Assembly (NCBI RefSeq): GCF_029714205.1
Contig: NZ_CP121648.1
Coordinates: 3,056,001-3,120,000 of the forward strand
Direction of reading: 5' to 3'
Origin: Methylobacterium sp. CB376
Lineage (GTDB): Bacteria; Pseudomonadota; Alphaproteobacteria; Rhizobiales; Beijerinckiaceae
Length of the DNA stretch: 64,000 bases
The notes beneath the pieces were generated by a model, which saw nothing but the letters and a program-made list of their open reading frames with translations, was not told the origin of the DNA and made no database searches. This document shows, one piece after another, positions 16,723 through 26,958 of the stretch; the stretch's first letter is position 1; every line of letters starts with the position of its first letter. Position numbers and translations under genes: made by a program.

Positions 16723-17997
16723 CGCCTCCCCGGCCCGCGCCGCCTCGATCGTGGCGTTCAGCGCCAGCAGGTTGGTCTGGCTCGCGACCGAGGAGATCAG
16801 CCCGACCATGTCGCCGATGCGCGCGGTGCTCTCGCTCAGCGCCCGCACCAGCTCCTGCGTGTGGTCGGCCTCCCGCACGGCCGCCTCGGCCAGTTCGGCC
16901 GAGCCCTCGACCTGCCGGCCGATCTCGCTCACCGAGGCGCCGAGTTCCTCGGCCGCCGCCGCCACGGTGCCGACATTCGCGCTGGCCTCGTCGGCGGCGC
17001 GCGCCACGGCGGTCGAGCGCCGGGCGGTGTGGTCGGCGGTCGCCGTCATGGTCTCGGCGGTCGCCTGCAATTCGGTGGCGGCGGCGGCGACCTGCGCGAC
17101 GATGCCGCCCATGCCGCGCTCGAACTCCTCGGCCATGCTGCGCATCGCGTCGCGGCGGGCGCGCTCGGTCTCGGCGCGGGCCGCCTCGTCGCGGGCACGC
17201 TCCTCCAGGGCGCGGCTCTGGAGGCCCTCGCGCAGGGCGACGACGGCGGAGGCGATCTCGCCGATCTCGTCGCGGCGTCCGACGCCCTCGACCGCGGCGG
17301 CGATCTCGCCGGCGGCGAGGCGGCGCAGGGAGGCGGTGAGGCTGGCGAGCGGCCGGGCGACGCCGCGCCCGAGCACGCCGGCGACGGCGACGAACAGGAG
17401 GGCGACGGGCAGGATCTTCCAGGCGAGCGAGCGCACCTCGCCCCACAGGGCCGCGTCCACATCGTCCACGTGCAGCCCCGAGCCGACCAGGATCTGCCAT
17501 TCGGGGATCCCGATCACGTAGGTCACCTTCAGGGTTTCCTCACTCTCTCCCGGTTTCAGCCAGTAGAACTGCGAGGATCCCCGGCCGTTCCGATTGACAA
17601 GATCGACCATTTCTCGGGTGATCTGGGTGCCGAATTTATCTTTCAGGTCCAGCATGCTCTTGCCTTCGAGCTCGCGCCGGATCGGATGCATGACGCTGCG
17701 GCCATCGAAGTCGTAAACGTAATAGTAATTGCCGCCGTCGAAGCGGGCCATCCGGAGGGTCTCGAGGGCGGCCCGGCGCGCCTCGCCCTCGCTCATCTCG
17801 CCCGCCCTCGCCCGGGCGAGGTAGCCCTGCAGGATGGTGGCGGCGGCCTCGACGGCGTGCTGGATCTCGCCGCGCTTCTGCTCCAGCATCGCACTGCGGA
17901 TCTGGGTCAGGGCCAGCCCCATCGAACCCCCGAGAAGGAACAGGGCGGCGAGCGCGAGCGCCACGAAGCGGTGAACGAGGCGAAATCTGAGCGGCAT
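16309..17997 (-). CDS. Methyl-accepting chemotaxis protein with single Cache_2 sensor
   Basis: 562 residues from ATG 17997, which has GAGG upstream; the ATG at 18024 has none. TM1 is near residues 10-28. The periplasmic sCache_2 domain includes [20 protein letters not shown] and [21 protein letters not shown]2 is near 190-210, then HAMP, a long helical region and the signalling domain with hairpin [20 protein letters not shown]. No C-terminal CheR-binding pentapeptide is seen. The last 414 bases are nearly identical to a decayed copy at 18363-18776. Confidence 0.93.
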   Translation of the reverse strand: MPLRFRLVHRFVALALAALFLLGGSMGLALTQIRSAMLEQKRGEIQHAVEAAATILQGYLARARAGEMSEGEARRAALETLRMARFDGGNYYYVYDFDGRSVMHPIRRELEGKSMLDLKDKFGTQITREMVDLVNRNGRGSSQFYWLKPGESEETLKVTYVIGIPEWQILVGSGLHVDDVDAALWGEVRSLAWKILPVALLFVAVAGVLGRGVARPLASLTASLRRLAAGEIAAAVEGVGRRDEIGEIASAVVALREGLQSRALEERARDEAARAETERARRDAMRSMAEEFERGMGGIVAQVAAAATELQATAETMTATADHTARRSTAVARAADEASANVGTVAAAAEELGASVSEIGRQVEGSAELAEAAVREADHTQELVRALSESTARIGDMVGLISSVASQTNLLALNATIEAARAGEAGRGFAVVAAEVKELAGQTARATEQISGQIGQIQGATRQAVTAIGGITERIGQIRSVASAIAAAVTEQGAATQEIVRNVAEASRGTRAVTDTIGAVAGAVAQTGEAASQVLGAASALSRQSEQLSAGTDRFLAEIRAA

Positions 17998-18362
17998 GGA
18001 GACCTCGGTTGGGTATGGCTTCATGCAGTTTGGTCAACTTGCCTTAAAAACTTCGTAACCTGCGCTTCAATCATCTTCGTCACAGCTTCCAGCCCAGTGT
18101 GTAATTTCTCCAATAATTTTTTTCGTACATCGCGATGACTTTGCGAGAACGATTGATCCTATCAGTTTTTTGCGAGTATATTTTGACAAATTCCACTGAA
18201 TTGTCGGGTAAAGCATCGTCCCTATGCGGCATGTGAGGGCTGATTCTGCCTCGCCTTATTGGTTCGAGAGGGGTTCCTGGCGGGTGGGATGCGCGCCGCC
18301 TGGCTCGGACTGATAACGGGATCCGGGTGCGCCGTCCTCGGATCCCGCGCGAGCGTCGCGCC
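17998..18362. other. AT-rich intergenic stretch
   Basis: 365 bases between the chemoreceptor start and its decayed copy. Positions 18045-18230 are markedly AT-rich, with T-runs, unlike nearly everything else in the window; probably the chemoreceptor promoter region. No gene seen. Confidence 0.4.
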
Positions 18363-18866
18363 TCAGGCGGCGCGGATCCCGGCGAGGAAGCGGTCGGTCC
18401 CGGCGGAGAGCTGCTCGGATTGCCGCGACAGCGCGCTCGCCGCGCCCAGCACCTGGGAGGCGGCCTCCCCGGTCTGCGCGACCGCGCCCGCCACCGCCCC
18501 GATCGTGTCCGTCACCGCCCGCGTCCCGCGCAACGCCTCCGCCACGTTGCGCACGATCTCCTGCGTCGCCGCCCCCTGCTCGGTCACCGCCGCGGCGATC
18601 GCCGAGGCCACGCTGCGGATCTGCCCGATCCGCGCCGTGATCCCGCCGATCGCCGTCACCGCCTGGCGCGTCGCGCCCTGGATCTGGCCGATCTGCCCCG
18701 AGATCTGCTCGGTCGCCCGCGCGGTCTGGCCGGCCAGCTCCTTCACCTCCGCGGCCACCACCGCGAAGCCGCGCCCGAGCACGCCTGCGACGAAGCACGC
18801 CTGCGACGGCGAACAGGAAGGCGAAGGACAGGATCTTCCAGGCGAGCGAGCGGACCCCGCCCCGCA
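18363..18866 (-). pseudogene. Decayed partial copy of the neighbouring chemoreceptor
   Basis: Positions 18363-18776 repeat the last 414 bases of the chemoreceptor, ending in the same residues ([14 protein letters not shown]). Beyond 18776 the sequence jumps to a piece matching the second membrane segment ([20 protein letters not shown]), so about 650 bases, including HAMP and the signalling hairpin tip, are deleted. A 16-base tandem duplication (agcacgcctgcgacga) sits at the junction and the frame is shifted there. No start or sensor domain remains. It is a remnant of a tandem duplication. Confidence 0.85.
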
Positions 18867-19003
18867 GCGCCGCTCCACGCGAAGCAAGCTCGAAAATCGG
18901 CGCAGAGTGGCGGCGTCGAACTGGTCGCAGCACGGCACCGTCCGGCGCCCCGGGCCATCGGCCCGCAAGGCCGATGCCGCGCCGCGGGCTCGGCGGCTCG
19001 GGC

Positions 19004-20983
19004 TCAGAGCCGCGCCCGCACCTCGCGAAGGACCGCCTCCGGCGTGATGCCGAAGTGGCGGAAGAGCTCCTCGCCGGGCCCGGAGGCACCGAAGCCGGTC
19101 ATCCCGACGAAACCGCCCTCCTCGCCGATCCAGCGCTCCCACCCGAGCCGGATGGCCGCCTCGACGGCGACCCGCACGGTGTCGCGGGGGATCACCTCGC
19201 GGCGGTAGGTTTCCGGCTGGGCCGCGAAGGCCTCCCAGGACGGCATCGACACCACGGCGGTCGGGATCCCCTCCGCCTGCAGCGCCGCGCGGGCGGCGAG
19301 CGCCACCGCCACCTCGGAACCGGTGCCGACCAGGGTGACCCGCCTGCGCCCGCCCGTCGCCGGGGCGAGCAGGTAGGCGCCCCGCGCGCTCAGGTTCTCC
19401 GCGCCCGCCTCCCGCCGCAGGGCCGGCAGCGGCTGGCGGGAGCAGATGAGCGAGGTCGGCCCGTCCCGGTGCGCGAGCGCCATCTCCCAGGCCTCGGCGG
19501 TCTCGACGGCGTCGGCCGGGCGCAGCACCAGCATGTTGGGGATCGCCCGGAGCGAGGCCAGGAACTCCACCGGCTGGTGGGTCGGCCCGTTGCGGCCGAT
19601 GCCGATCGAATCGTGGCTGTAGACCGTGATGACCGGAAGCTCCATCAGCGCCGCCATCCGCAGGGCGGGCCGCAGGTAGTCGGAGAAGACCAGGTAGGTG
19701 GCGCCGACCGGGATCAGCCCGCGATGGGCCGCCATCCCGTTCATCATCGCCCCCATGGCGTGCTCGCGGATCCCGTAATGCAGGTAGCGCCCGGCCCTTT
19801 CCGTGGCCGTGAAGGCGGCGAGCCGCTGCTTGTGGCGCGTCGGGCCCTCCAGGTCGGGGGCGCCACTGAACAGGTCCGGCACGGTCTCGGCGAGGGCCGC
19901 CAGGATGTCGGCCGCCACCTCGATGGTCGGGCGCTCCGGGGCGGTCTCGGACCAGTGCCGCCTGAGGGCGAGCAGCGTCTCGCGCCAGGACGGGGGCAGC
20001 CGGCCCGCCATCCTCCGGTCGAACTCCGCCCGCCGGGCCTCCGGCAGGGCGGCCCGGCTCGCCTGCCAGGCCGCGTAGGCGGCCCGGTTGCGCGCCCCCG
20101 CCCCGGCCCGCCAGGCGGCGGCGACATCCTCGGGCACCGCGAATGCCGGATGGTCCCAGGCGCGGGCGGCGCGGGCCTCCGCGCAGTCGCTCTCGAAGAC
20201 GCGCCCGCCATGGGCCCCGCGCTGGCCTTCGAGCCGCGGCAGGCCGCGGCCGATCACCGTGCGGCAGGCGATCAGGCTCGGGCGCGGATCGCCCCTGGCG
20301 AGGAGCAGCGCCGCCGAGACCGCCTCGACGTCGTGGCCGTCGCAGTCGATCACCTGCCAGTCGGCGGCCCGGAAGCGGGCCCGCACGTCCTCCGAGATCG
20401 ACAGGTCGGTGCTGCCGTCGTCGGTGATGCGGTTGTCGTCCCACAGGAAGGTCAGCTTGCCGAGGCGCAGGTGGCCGGCGAGCGAGACGACCTCGTGGGC
20501 GATGCCCTCCTGCAGGCAGCCGTCGCCGACCAGGGCGTAGGTGCGGTGATCGACGAGGTCCGGGCCGAACTCGGCCGCGAGCTTGGCCTCCGCCACCGCC
20601 ATGCCGACCGCGTTGGCGATGCCCTGGCCGAGGGGGCCGGTCGTCGCCTCGATGCCGTGACGGGGCGCGTATTCCGGGTGGCCGTGGCAGGGCGAGCCGA
20701 GTTCGCGGAAGCCGCGGATCGCCTCGATCGAGATCGCCGCGTAGCCCGCGAGGTGGAGGGCCGCGTAGAGGAGCATCGAGCCGTGGCCGTTCGACAGCAC
20801 GAAGCGGTCGCGGTTGGGCCATTCCGGATCGTCCGGGTTGCAGACGAGGTGCCGGGTGAACAGGGCGGTGGCGATCTCGGCGCAGCCGAGCGGCGCGCCC
20901 GGATGTCCGTCCCCGGCCCGGGCGATGGCGTCGAGGGCGAGGAACCGGACGGCATCGGCCATGCGGCTCGGCGCGGCATTCAT
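19004..20983 (-). CDS. tkt: Transketolase, full length
   Basis: 659 residues, the standard single-chain length. The thiamine diphosphate site is clear: [21 protein letters not shown] with LWDDN, and the pyrimidine domain [15 protein letters not shown]-terminal domain follows ([14 protein letters not shown]). It moves a two-carbon unit between ketose and aldose phosphates in the pentose phosphate or Calvin-type cycles. GAGAGGACC precedes the ATG. It lies downstream of the TRAP transporter genes on the same strand, with a palindrome in between, so it may be expressed partly with them. Confidence 0.95.
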   Translation of the reverse strand: MNAAPSRMADAVRFLALDAIARAGDGHPGAPLGCAEIATALFTRHLVCNPDDPEWPNRDRFVLSNGHGSMLLYAALHLAGYAAISIEAIRGFRELGSPCHGHPEYAPRHGIEATTGPLGQGIANAVGMAVAEAKLAAEFGPDLVDHRTYALVGDGCLQEGIAHEVVSLAGHLRLGKLTFLWDDNRITDDGSTDLSISEDVRARFRAADWQVIDCDGHDVEAVSAALLLARGDPRPSLIACRTVIGRGLPRLEGQRGAHGGRVFESDCAEARAARAWDHPAFAVPEDVAAAWRAGAGARNRAAYAAWQASRAALPEARRAEFDRRMAGRLPPSWRETLLALRRHWSETAPERPTIEVAADILAALAETVPDLFSGAPDLEGPTRHKQRLAAFTATERAGRYLHYGIREHAMGAMMNGMAAHRGLIPVGATYLVFSDYLRPALRMAALMELPVITVYSHDSIGIGRNGPTHQPVEFLASLRAIPNMLVLRPADAVETAEAWEMALAHRDGPTSLICSRQPLPALRREAGAENLSARGAYLLAPATGGRRRVTLVGTGSEVAVALAARAALQAEGIPTAVVSMPSWEAFAAQPETYRREVIPRDTVRVAVEAAIRLGWERWIGEEGGFVGMTGFGASGPGEELFRHFGITPEAVLREVRARL

Positions 20984-21084
20984 GGTGAGGTCCTCTCAGG
21001 CAAGGCGGGGGCGTCCGCGGCCGCCGGGAGGGGCGGCCGCGCGGGGTCGTGATCCGCTTGGATCAACCGGATCCCGGATCATGC

Positions 21085-21112
21085 GCTGTCCGGACGTGAT
21101 CGTCCGGACAGC
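21085..21112. repeat. 28-bp palindrome between TRAP permease and transketolase
   Basis: Arms GCTGTCCGGACG / CGTCCGGACAGC with a 4-base centre. The exact reverse complement recurs at 56958-56985, so this is one member of a dispersed palindrome family. Between the TRAP and transketolase genes it could act as an attenuator or 3' end stabiliser. Confidence 0.7.
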
Positions 21113-21137
21113 CGATGACCGCTTCGGCGAATGACGC

Positions 21138-23018
21138 TCAGCCGAGGAAGCCGATGGAGATCCAGGGCACCAGGATGACGACGACGAGGCCGAGGATCAT
21201 CGCCAGGATGTAGCCGACGATCGGGCGGATGCCCGCGTCCGGGTGGATCCGGCTGATCGCGCAGGCCGCGTAGTAGCCCACCCCGAAGGGCGGCGCGAAC
21301 AGCCCGATCCCCATGGCGAGGATCACCACCATGGCGTAGTGCACCTCGTGCACCCCCACCGCCCGGGCGATCGGGAACAGCAGCGGGCCGAACAGCACGA
21401 TCGCCGGGATCCCCTCCAGCACCGAGCCCAGCACGATGAAGGCCAGCGCCGAGACCACCAGGAAGCCCAGCGACCCGCCGGGCAGGCTCTTCATGATCAC
21501 CGCCAGGCTCTGCGAGAAGCCCGACTGCGTCAGCGCCCAGGCCATCCCGGTCGCCGCCCCGATGATCAGGAGGATCGCCCCCGACAGGGATGCCGTCGAG
21601 ACCAGCATCGGGTAGAGCCGCCTCCAGTCGAACTGACGGTAGATCAGCAGCCCGGCCAGGATCGCGTAGACGATGCCGATGGTCGAGACCTCGGTGGCGG
21701 TCGCCACCCCCTCCACCACCGCCGCCCGGATCACGAAGGGCAGCGCCAGGGCGGGCAGCGCGATCACCAGCGAGCGGCCGATCTCGCGCCCGCGCGCCCG
21801 GCGCACGTGGCTGAGATCCTCGCCCCGGTAGCGCCACCAGACCAGCGCGCACAGCATGATCCCGAGCACCACGCCCGGCAGCATGCCGCCCGTGAAGAGC
21901 GCGGTGATCGACACGCCCGTCACCGACCCGATGGTGATCAGCACCAGCGAGGGCGGGATGGTCTCGGTCTGGGCGCCGGTGGCGGCGAGCAGCGCCACGA
22001 GGTCGCCCTCCTTGGCGCCGCGCGCCTTCATCTCGGGAAACAGCACCGGGGCGACCGCGGCCATGTCGGCGGCCTTGGAGCCGGAGATGCCCGAGACGAG
22101 GTACATGGCGCCCACCAGCACGTAGTGCAGGCCGCCGCGCACGTGGCCGAGCAGCGCGGCGAGGAAGCCGACCATGGCCTTGGCCATGCCGGTCATCTCG
22201 ATCAGCAGGCCCAGGAAGACGAAGAGCGGCACGGCGAGCAGGATGAGGTGGCTCATGCCCTCGTCCATGCGCCCCACCACCACCATGGAGGGGGCGCGGG
22301 TGGTGAAGGTGAGGTAGCCGAAGGTGGCCAGCCCGAACGCGAAGGCGATCGGCACGCCCGAGAAGACCAGGGCGCCGACGCCGAGGACGAAGAAGATCAG
22401 CAGGTTCCAGTTGCCGAGGGTGCGCAGGGTCGGCTCGGCATAGAACAGGCCGGCCACCACGGCGCCGGTGAGCAGGAGGGCGCCGAGGGAGGTTTTCCAG
22501 TCGGTGCTCTCGACGAGGCGCAGCACCGCGATGGCGAGCATCAGCACGAAGCCGACCGGGAGGGCGGCGGCGCGCCAGGCGTTGGTGATCTCCAGCGCCG
22601 GGGTCTGGACGAAGAGCTCCTCGCTGGCGAACTCGTAGGCGGGTTCGAGCAGGATGCCGATGAAGACGAGGCCGGCGGCGAGCGAGAGCGCGTCCAGGAA
22701 GGCGCGCACCTTCGGGGAGGCGAGGCTGACGACGGCGGTCATGCGCATGTGCTCGGAGCGCCGGTAGGCGACCACCGAGCCCAGCATGGCGAGCCAGAGG
22801 AACAGGATCGAGGCGAGTTCGTCCGCCCACACGATCGGCTGGTGGAAGACGTAGCGGCTCACCACGCCCGAGCCCAGGACCACGATCTCCAGGACGACCA
22901 GGAGCGCCGCGGGCAGCTCGATCAGCAGGCCGAGCGTGTCGTCGAGCCATCTCAGCCGGGCCCGGCGGCCGGTGAGCGCCGGTGCGACCGGCGACTCATC
23001 CGCGAGTTCGAGATGCAT
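21138..23018 (-). CDS. TRAP transporter permease, fused small and large subunits (DctQ-DctM)
   Basis: 626 residues. The first ~180 are a DctQ small subunit (four helices; YVFHQPIVWADELASILFLW is its hallmark). The rest is the 12-helix DctM large subunit, with GGLHYVLVGAMYLVSGISGS, KAADMAAVAPVLFPEMKARG and PPSLVLITIGS. Such fusions import organic or sugar acids with a Na+ gradient, using a separate binding protein. The DctP gene lies 12 bases upstream on the same strand. Start at 23018. Substrate probably that of the neighbouring catabolic genes. Confidence 0.94.
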   Translation of the reverse strand: MHLELADESPVAPALTGRRARLRWLDDTLGLLIELPAALLVVLEIVVLGSGVVSRYVFHQPIVWADELASILFLWLAMLGSVVAYRRSEHMRMTAVVSLASPKVRAFLDALSLAAGLVFIGILLEPAYEFASEELFVQTPALEITNAWRAAALPVGFVLMLAIAVLRLVESTDWKTSLGALLLTGAVVAGLFYAEPTLRTLGNWNLLIFFVLGVGALVFSGVPIAFAFGLATFGYLTFTTRAPSMVVVGRMDEGMSHLILLAVPLFVFLGLLIEMTGMAKAMVGFLAALLGHVRGGLHYVLVGAMYLVSGISGSKAADMAAVAPVLFPEMKARGAKEGDLVALLAATGAQTETIPPSLVLITIGSVTGVSITALFTGGMLPGVVLGIMLCALVWWRYRGEDLSHVRRARGREIGRSLVIALPALALPFVIRAAVVEGVATATEVSTIGIVYAILAGLLIYRQFDWRRLYPMLVSTASLSGAILLIIGAATGMAWALTQSGFSQSLAVIMKSLPGGSLGFLVVSALAFIVLGSVLEGIPAIVLFGPLLFPIARAVGVHEVHYAMVVILAMGIGLFAPPFGVGYYAACAISRIHPDAGIRPIVGYILAMILGLVVVILVPWISIGFLG

Positions 23019-23030
23019 GCGTCTCCTCCC

Positions 23031-24044
23031 TCAGGCCAGCTTTCCGGACACGGCTTCCAGGTGACCCCAGGCCGCGTCGCCGAACTTGGCGCGCCAGTCC
23101 TTGTAGAAGGTCGTGCGGCCGAGCGCATCGCGGAAAGGCTCGCGGTCGACCTCGATGAAGGTGATGCCCTTGGCGGTGAGGTCCTGGCGCAGCGTGGTGT
23201 TGAGGCGGAGGATGTCGGCGCGCTGATCGTCGGCGGACTTGTCGAGTTCGCGGGTGACGAGGGCGCGCAGGTCCTCGGGCAGGCGCTGGACCGCGCGCTT
23301 GTTGCCGAGGATCCAGTAGCCGTCCCAGACGTGGCCGGTGAGGCTGCAGGATTTCTGCACCTCGTAGAGGCGCGTCGTCGCCGTGATGGCGAGCGGGTTC
23401 TCCTGACCCTCGAAGATCTTGGTCTGCAGGGCGGAGTAGAGTTCGTTGAAGTTCAGGGGAGCGGCGCCCGCATCGAGGGCCTTGAACAGGGAGGTCAGCA
23501 TCGGGGCCGGGGGCACCCGGATCTTGAAGCCCTTGAGGTCCTCGGGGGTGCGGATCTCGCGGGTCGAGGAGGTGATGTGGCGGAAGCCGTTGTCCCAGAC
23601 CTTCGAGACGGCCTGGATCGGCGTCTTGGCGATCTGGTCGCGGATGTAGGCGCCGAGCCCGCCGTCCATCGCCGCCCAGACGGCGGTGTAGTCCTTGAAG
23701 GCGAAGCCGGTATTGGGAAGGCTCGCGGCGGCCACGAAGGTGGCGAGGATCGAGGTCGAGAGGTTGAAGAACTCGACGCTGCCGTTGCGGACCTGCGAGA
23801 GCAGGTCGGTGTCGGAGCCGAGCTGGTTGGCCGGGAAGAGCTTGATGTCGAGTCGCCCGTTCGAGGCCTCGCGGATGCGGTTGAGGGCCTCCTGCGCGCG
23901 GATGTTGACCGGGTGGGTCGGGTCCTGGCCGGTGGCGAGCTTGTACTCGAACTCGGCCGCGTTGGCGGGCCGGCGCAGGACGGTGACGAGGGGGATGCTG
24001 GCGGCGCCGGCGAGGAGCGTGCGGCGCGAGAGGGTCGTCGACAT
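23031..24044 (-). CDS. TRAP transporter substrate-binding protein (DctP)
   Basis: 337 residues. The N-terminus has a twin-arginine-type signal (SRRTLLAGAASIPLVTVL). Core DctP features are present: ATGQDPTHPVNIRAQEAL, FKIRVPPAPMLTSLFKALDA with the conserved ligand arginine, and NELYSALQTKIFEGQENP. It binds the substrate in the periplasm and delivers it to the DctQM fusion 12 bases downstream. I chose the ATG at 24044 because GGGAGAAC lies upstream. The ligand cannot be read from sequence alone. Confidence 0.93.
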   Translation of the reverse strand: MSTTLSRRTLLAGAASIPLVTVLRRPANAAEFEYKLATGQDPTHPVNIRAQEALNRIREASNGRLDIKLFPANQLGSDTDLLSQVRNGSVEFFNLSTSILATFVAAASLPNTGFAFKDYTAVWAAMDGGLGAYIRDQIAKTPIQAVSKVWDNGFRHITSSTREIRTPEDLKGFKIRVPPAPMLTSLFKALDAGAAPLNFNELYSALQTKIFEGQENPLAITATTRLYEVQKSCSLTGHVWDGYWILGNKRAVQRLPEDLRALVTRELDKSADDQRADILRLNTTLRQDLTAKGITFIEVDREPFRDALGRTTFYKDWRAKFGDAAWGHLEAVSGKLA

Positions 24045-24171
24045 GGCGTTCTCCCTGGATTTCCATTGATTGCGAAGCGCCGGTTCGTCCGGCGGTGTTG
24101 CCCTGGTCGAGTGGGATGGGAGCCGCACGCGGGGCCGGATCCGCTGGCCCTCGGGCGGGGACGGGCCCGCC

Positions 24172-25071
24172 CTATCCCGTGCCGTTCAGCGCCCGGTAGG
24201 ACCCGATCACCTGGCTGTCGTCGGCCGCGCCCTCGCCGCGGCCGGAGGCGGCGAGGAAGAGCTGGTGGGCGAGGCTCGCGAGCGGCAGAGCCGCCTTCTG
24301 GTCGCGGCCGGCCTCCAGCACGATGCCGAGATCCTTCACGAAGATGTCGACCGCGCTGGTGACGCGGGGCGCCTCCTCCAGCATGCGCGGCCCGCGGTCG
24401 CGCAGCATCCAGCTCGCGGCCGAGGAGCCGGAGAGGATCTCCAGCACGACCGGCAGGTCCACCCCGACCCGCTCGGCCAGCGACAGCGCCTCGGCGGCGG
24501 CCGCGATGTGCACGCCGCACAGGAGCTGGTTCACCGCCTTCACGGTCGCGCCCTGGCCGGGCCGCGTGCCGACGTGGAAGATCCGCGCGCCGACCGCGTC
24601 GAGCAGCGGCCGGACCGCGCCGAACACCTCCGCGGGGGCCGCCGCCATCACCGTGAGGCTGCCGGCCTCGGCGCCGACCACCCCGCCCGAGACGGGCGCG
24701 TCGACGAAGCGGCGGCCGGCCGCCGCGACCCGCGCGGCGAGGCCCTCGACGGCCTGCGGCGGGCAGGTCGCCATCAGGATCACGGCCGCGTCGGGGGCGA
24801 GGACCTCCAGCGCGCCCTCGGCCGGGGCGCCCCCGCCGAAGAGCACGGCCTCGGCCTGGGCGGCGTTCACCACCATCAGGACGAGGGCGCCGGCGCCGGC
24901 GGCGGCGGCGCGCAGCGTGTCGGCCGCCTCGCCGCCGGCCCGCGCCAGGGCGGCCCGGCTCTCGGGCCGGACGTCGTAGCCGCGGACCGGGAAGCCCTTG
25001 GCGACGAGGTTCTGCGCCATCGGCAGGCCCATGGCGCCGAGGCCCACGAAGGCGACCGGCGTCAGAGCCAT
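24172..25071 (-). CDS. Beta-hydroxyacid dehydrogenase (3-hydroxyisobutyrate dehydrogenase family, LtnD-like)
   Basis: 299 residues. Rossmann motif GLGAMGLPMAQNL at the N-terminus, substrate motif DAPVSGGVVGAEAGSL, and catalytic lysine in GATVKAVNQLLCG. The family oxidises or reduces 3-hydroxy acids with NAD(P); members in sugar-acid operons include L-threonate dehydrogenase, tartronate semialdehyde reductase and sulfolactaldehyde reductase. Its start overlaps the end of the transketolase C-subunit by 10 bases, so it belongs to that operon. The exact substrate is not resolved. Confidence 0.88.
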   Translation of the reverse strand: MALTPVAFVGLGAMGLPMAQNLVAKGFPVRGYDVRPESRAALARAGGEAADTLRAAAAGAGALVLMVVNAAQAEAVLFGGGAPAEGALEVLAPDAAVILMATCPPQAVEGLAARVAAAGRRFVDAPVSGGVVGAEAGSLTVMAAAPAEVFGAVRPLLDAVGARIFHVGTRPGQGATVKAVNQLLCGVHIAAAAEALSLAERVGVDLPVVLEILSGSSAASWMLRDRGPRMLEEAPRVTSAVDIFVKDLGIVLEAGRDQKAALPLASLAHQLFLAASGRGEGAADDSQVIGSYRALNGTG

Positions 25072-26090
25072 GCGCGGATGCTCCGCACCATCGCGGCGGT
25101 CGAGAGTCCGTAGCGGTCGTGGAGGGTGGGGAGCGCGCCCGCGTCGAGGAACTCGTCGGGAAGCCCGATCTGGCGGAAGCCGCGCTCGACGCGCGTGCCG
25201 CCGCGCATCAGCAGGCCCGCCACCGCCTCACCGAGGCCGCCGATCACCGTGTGGTTCTCGGCCACCACCACGAGCCGGCCGCCGCGGCCCGCCTCGCGCA
25301 GGATCGTCTCCTCGTCGAGGGGCTTGATCGTCGGCACGTGCAGCACCCCGACATCGACGCCGTCGTCCGAGAGGGCGTCGGCCGCCTCCAGCGCCCGCAT
25401 GGTCATCAGGCCGCTCGCGATGACCAGCACGTCCCGCCCGTCCCGGATCGTCTTGGCCTTGCCGAGTTCGAACCGGTAGCCGTACTCGTCGAGCAGGAGC
25501 GGCACGTTGCCCCGCAGGAGCCGGAGATAGACCGGGCCCTGGTGGGCCGCCATGGCGGGCACCACCTGCTCGATCTCGTGCGCGTCGCAGGGATCGATGA
25601 TGGTGAGGTTCGGCAGGCCGCGGAAGATCGCGAGGTCCTCGGTCGCCTGGTGGCTCGGGCCGTAGCCCGTGGTCAGGCCCGGCAGGGCGCAGGCGATCTT
25701 GACGTTGAGGTTCTCCTCGGCGATCGCGAGGCAGATGAAGTCGTAGGCCCGCCGCGCCGCGAACACCGCGTAGGTCGTGGCGAAGGGCGTGAAGCCCTCG
25801 CGGGCGAGGCCCGCCGCCGCGCTGAACAGCAGCTGCTCGGCCATGCCCATCTGGTAGAAGCGGTCCGGATGGGCCTGCGCGAAGATATGCAGGTCGGTGT
25901 ACTTGCTCAGGTCCGCGCTGAGGCCGACGATGTCGGGCCGCTCGGCGGCGAGCCGCGCCAGCGCGTGCCCGAACGGCGCCGCCCTGGTGCGCTGCCCCGG
26001 CGCCGCCAGCGAGGCGATCATCGCCGAGGTGGTGAGCCGGGGCCCGCCCTGCAGCAGGTGGGTCGGCCGCTCGTACTTGGATCGCCTCAT
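25062..26090 (-). CDS. Transketolase, C-terminal subunit (split type)
   Basis: 342 residues covering the pyrimidine-binding and C-terminal domains: FYQMGMAEQLLFSAAAGLA (catalytic glutamate), TTGYGPSHQATEDLAIFRGL and the C-terminal LVIASGLMTMRALEAA. With the preceding N-subunit it makes a complete two-chain transketolase. GGAGGGCGGA precedes ATG 26090, which overlaps the N-subunit stop in ATGA. Split transketolases in catabolic operons act on unusual ketoses, as in apiose (AptAB) and sulfoquinovose (SqwGH) breakdown; which applies here is unknown. Confidence 0.92.
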   Translation of the reverse strand: MRRSKYERPTHLLQGGPRLTTSAMIASLAAPGQRTRAAPFGHALARLAAERPDIVGLSADLSKYTDLHIFAQAHPDRFYQMGMAEQLLFSAAAGLAREGFTPFATTYAVFAARRAYDFICLAIAEENLNVKIACALPGLTTGYGPSHQATEDLAIFRGLPNLTIIDPCDAHEIEQVVPAMAAHQGPVYLRLLRGNVPLLLDEYGYRFELGKAKTIRDGRDVLVIASGLMTMRALEAADALSDDGVDVGVLHVPTIKPLDEETILREAGRGGRLVVVAENHTVIGGLGEAVAGLLMRGGTRVERGFRQIGLPDEFLDAGALPTLHDRYGLSTAAMVRSIRAWL

Positions 26091-26947
26091 TCCGCCCTCC
26101 CCTCGGCCAGCACCGCGAGCGCCTGGCTCCACTCGGCCGGCTCGACGCGCAGGAAATGGTTGCGCTCGCGCGCCTCCAGGAACGGCACGCCCTTGGCCAT
26201 GGTCGTGTCGCAGATGATGATCCGGGGCCTCGGCTCCGGATGGGCCTTGGCGGCGTCGAAGGCCGCCACCAGGGCCGCGATGTCGTTCCCGTCGACCCGC
26301 TGCACGAACCAGCCGAAGGCCTCGAATTTCGGCGCCAGCGGCTCGAAGTTGAGGACGCCCCGGGACGGGCCGTCCGCCTGCATGCCGTTCACGTCGACGA
26401 GGCCGATCAGGTTGTCGAGCCCGAACGAGGCGGCCGACATCGCGGCCTCCCAGGTCGAGCCCTCGTCGAGTTCGCCGTCGGAGAACAGGTTGTAGACGAA
26501 GTTCTTCGAACCCTTGCGCTTCAGCCCGAGCGCGAAGCCGACCGCGATGCCGAGCCCGTGGCCGAGCGAGCCGCCGGTGATCTCCATGCCGGGCGTGTAG
26601 GCGGCCATGGCGGACATCGGCAGGCGGCTGTCGTCGCAGCCATAGGTCTCGAGCTCGTCCTCCGGGAGGATCCCGGCCTCGATCAGGGCCGCGTAGAGCG
26701 CGATGGCGTAGTGGCCGATCGAGAGCAGGAAGCGGTCGCGGCCCTCCCATTCGGGGTCGTCGGGCCGGTAGGTCATGGCGTGGAAATACGCGACCGCGAG
26801 CACGTCCGCGATGCCGAGGGCCTGGGCGATGTAGCCCTGGCCCTGGACCTCGCCCATGCGCAGGGCGTTGCGGCGGATGCGGTAGGCCCGCTCGGGCAGC
26901 GAGACGTTCGAGCGCTCGCGCGCCGCGGTGGCATGTGCCGGTGACAT
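26087..26947 (-). CDS. Transketolase, N-terminal subunit (split type)
   Basis: 286 residues, only the thiamine-diphosphate-binding domain: LSIGHYAIALYAAL, ITGGSLGHGLGIAVGFALG and SDGELDEGSTWEAAMSA with the metal-binding DGE/N pattern (VDVNGMQADG). Partner of the C-subunit immediately downstream. Eleven bases separate it from the SDR gene upstream. The presence of both a split and a full-length transketolase in the same 9 kb suggests the split enzyme has a specialised substrate. Confidence 0.93.
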   Translation of the reverse strand: MSPAHATAARERSNVSLPERAYRIRRNALRMGEVQGQGYIAQALGIADVLAVAYFHAMTYRPDDPEWEGRDRFLLSIGHYAIALYAALIEAGILPEDELETYGCDDSRLPMSAMAAYTPGMEITGGSLGHGLGIAVGFALGLKRKGSKNFVYNLFSDGELDEGSTWEAAMSAASFGLDNLIGLVDVNGMQADGPSRGVLNFEPLAPKFEAFGWFVQRVDGNDIAALVAAFDAAKAHPEPRPRIIICDTTMAKGVPFLEARERNHFLRVEPAEWSQALAVLAEGRAE

Positions 26948-26958
26948 GGATTCCTCCG

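Noticed and set aside
21243..24362. A thousand-codon plus-strand frame opposite the TRAP genes
   Set aside because: His/Gln/Arg-rich shadow of the DctP and DctQM genes.
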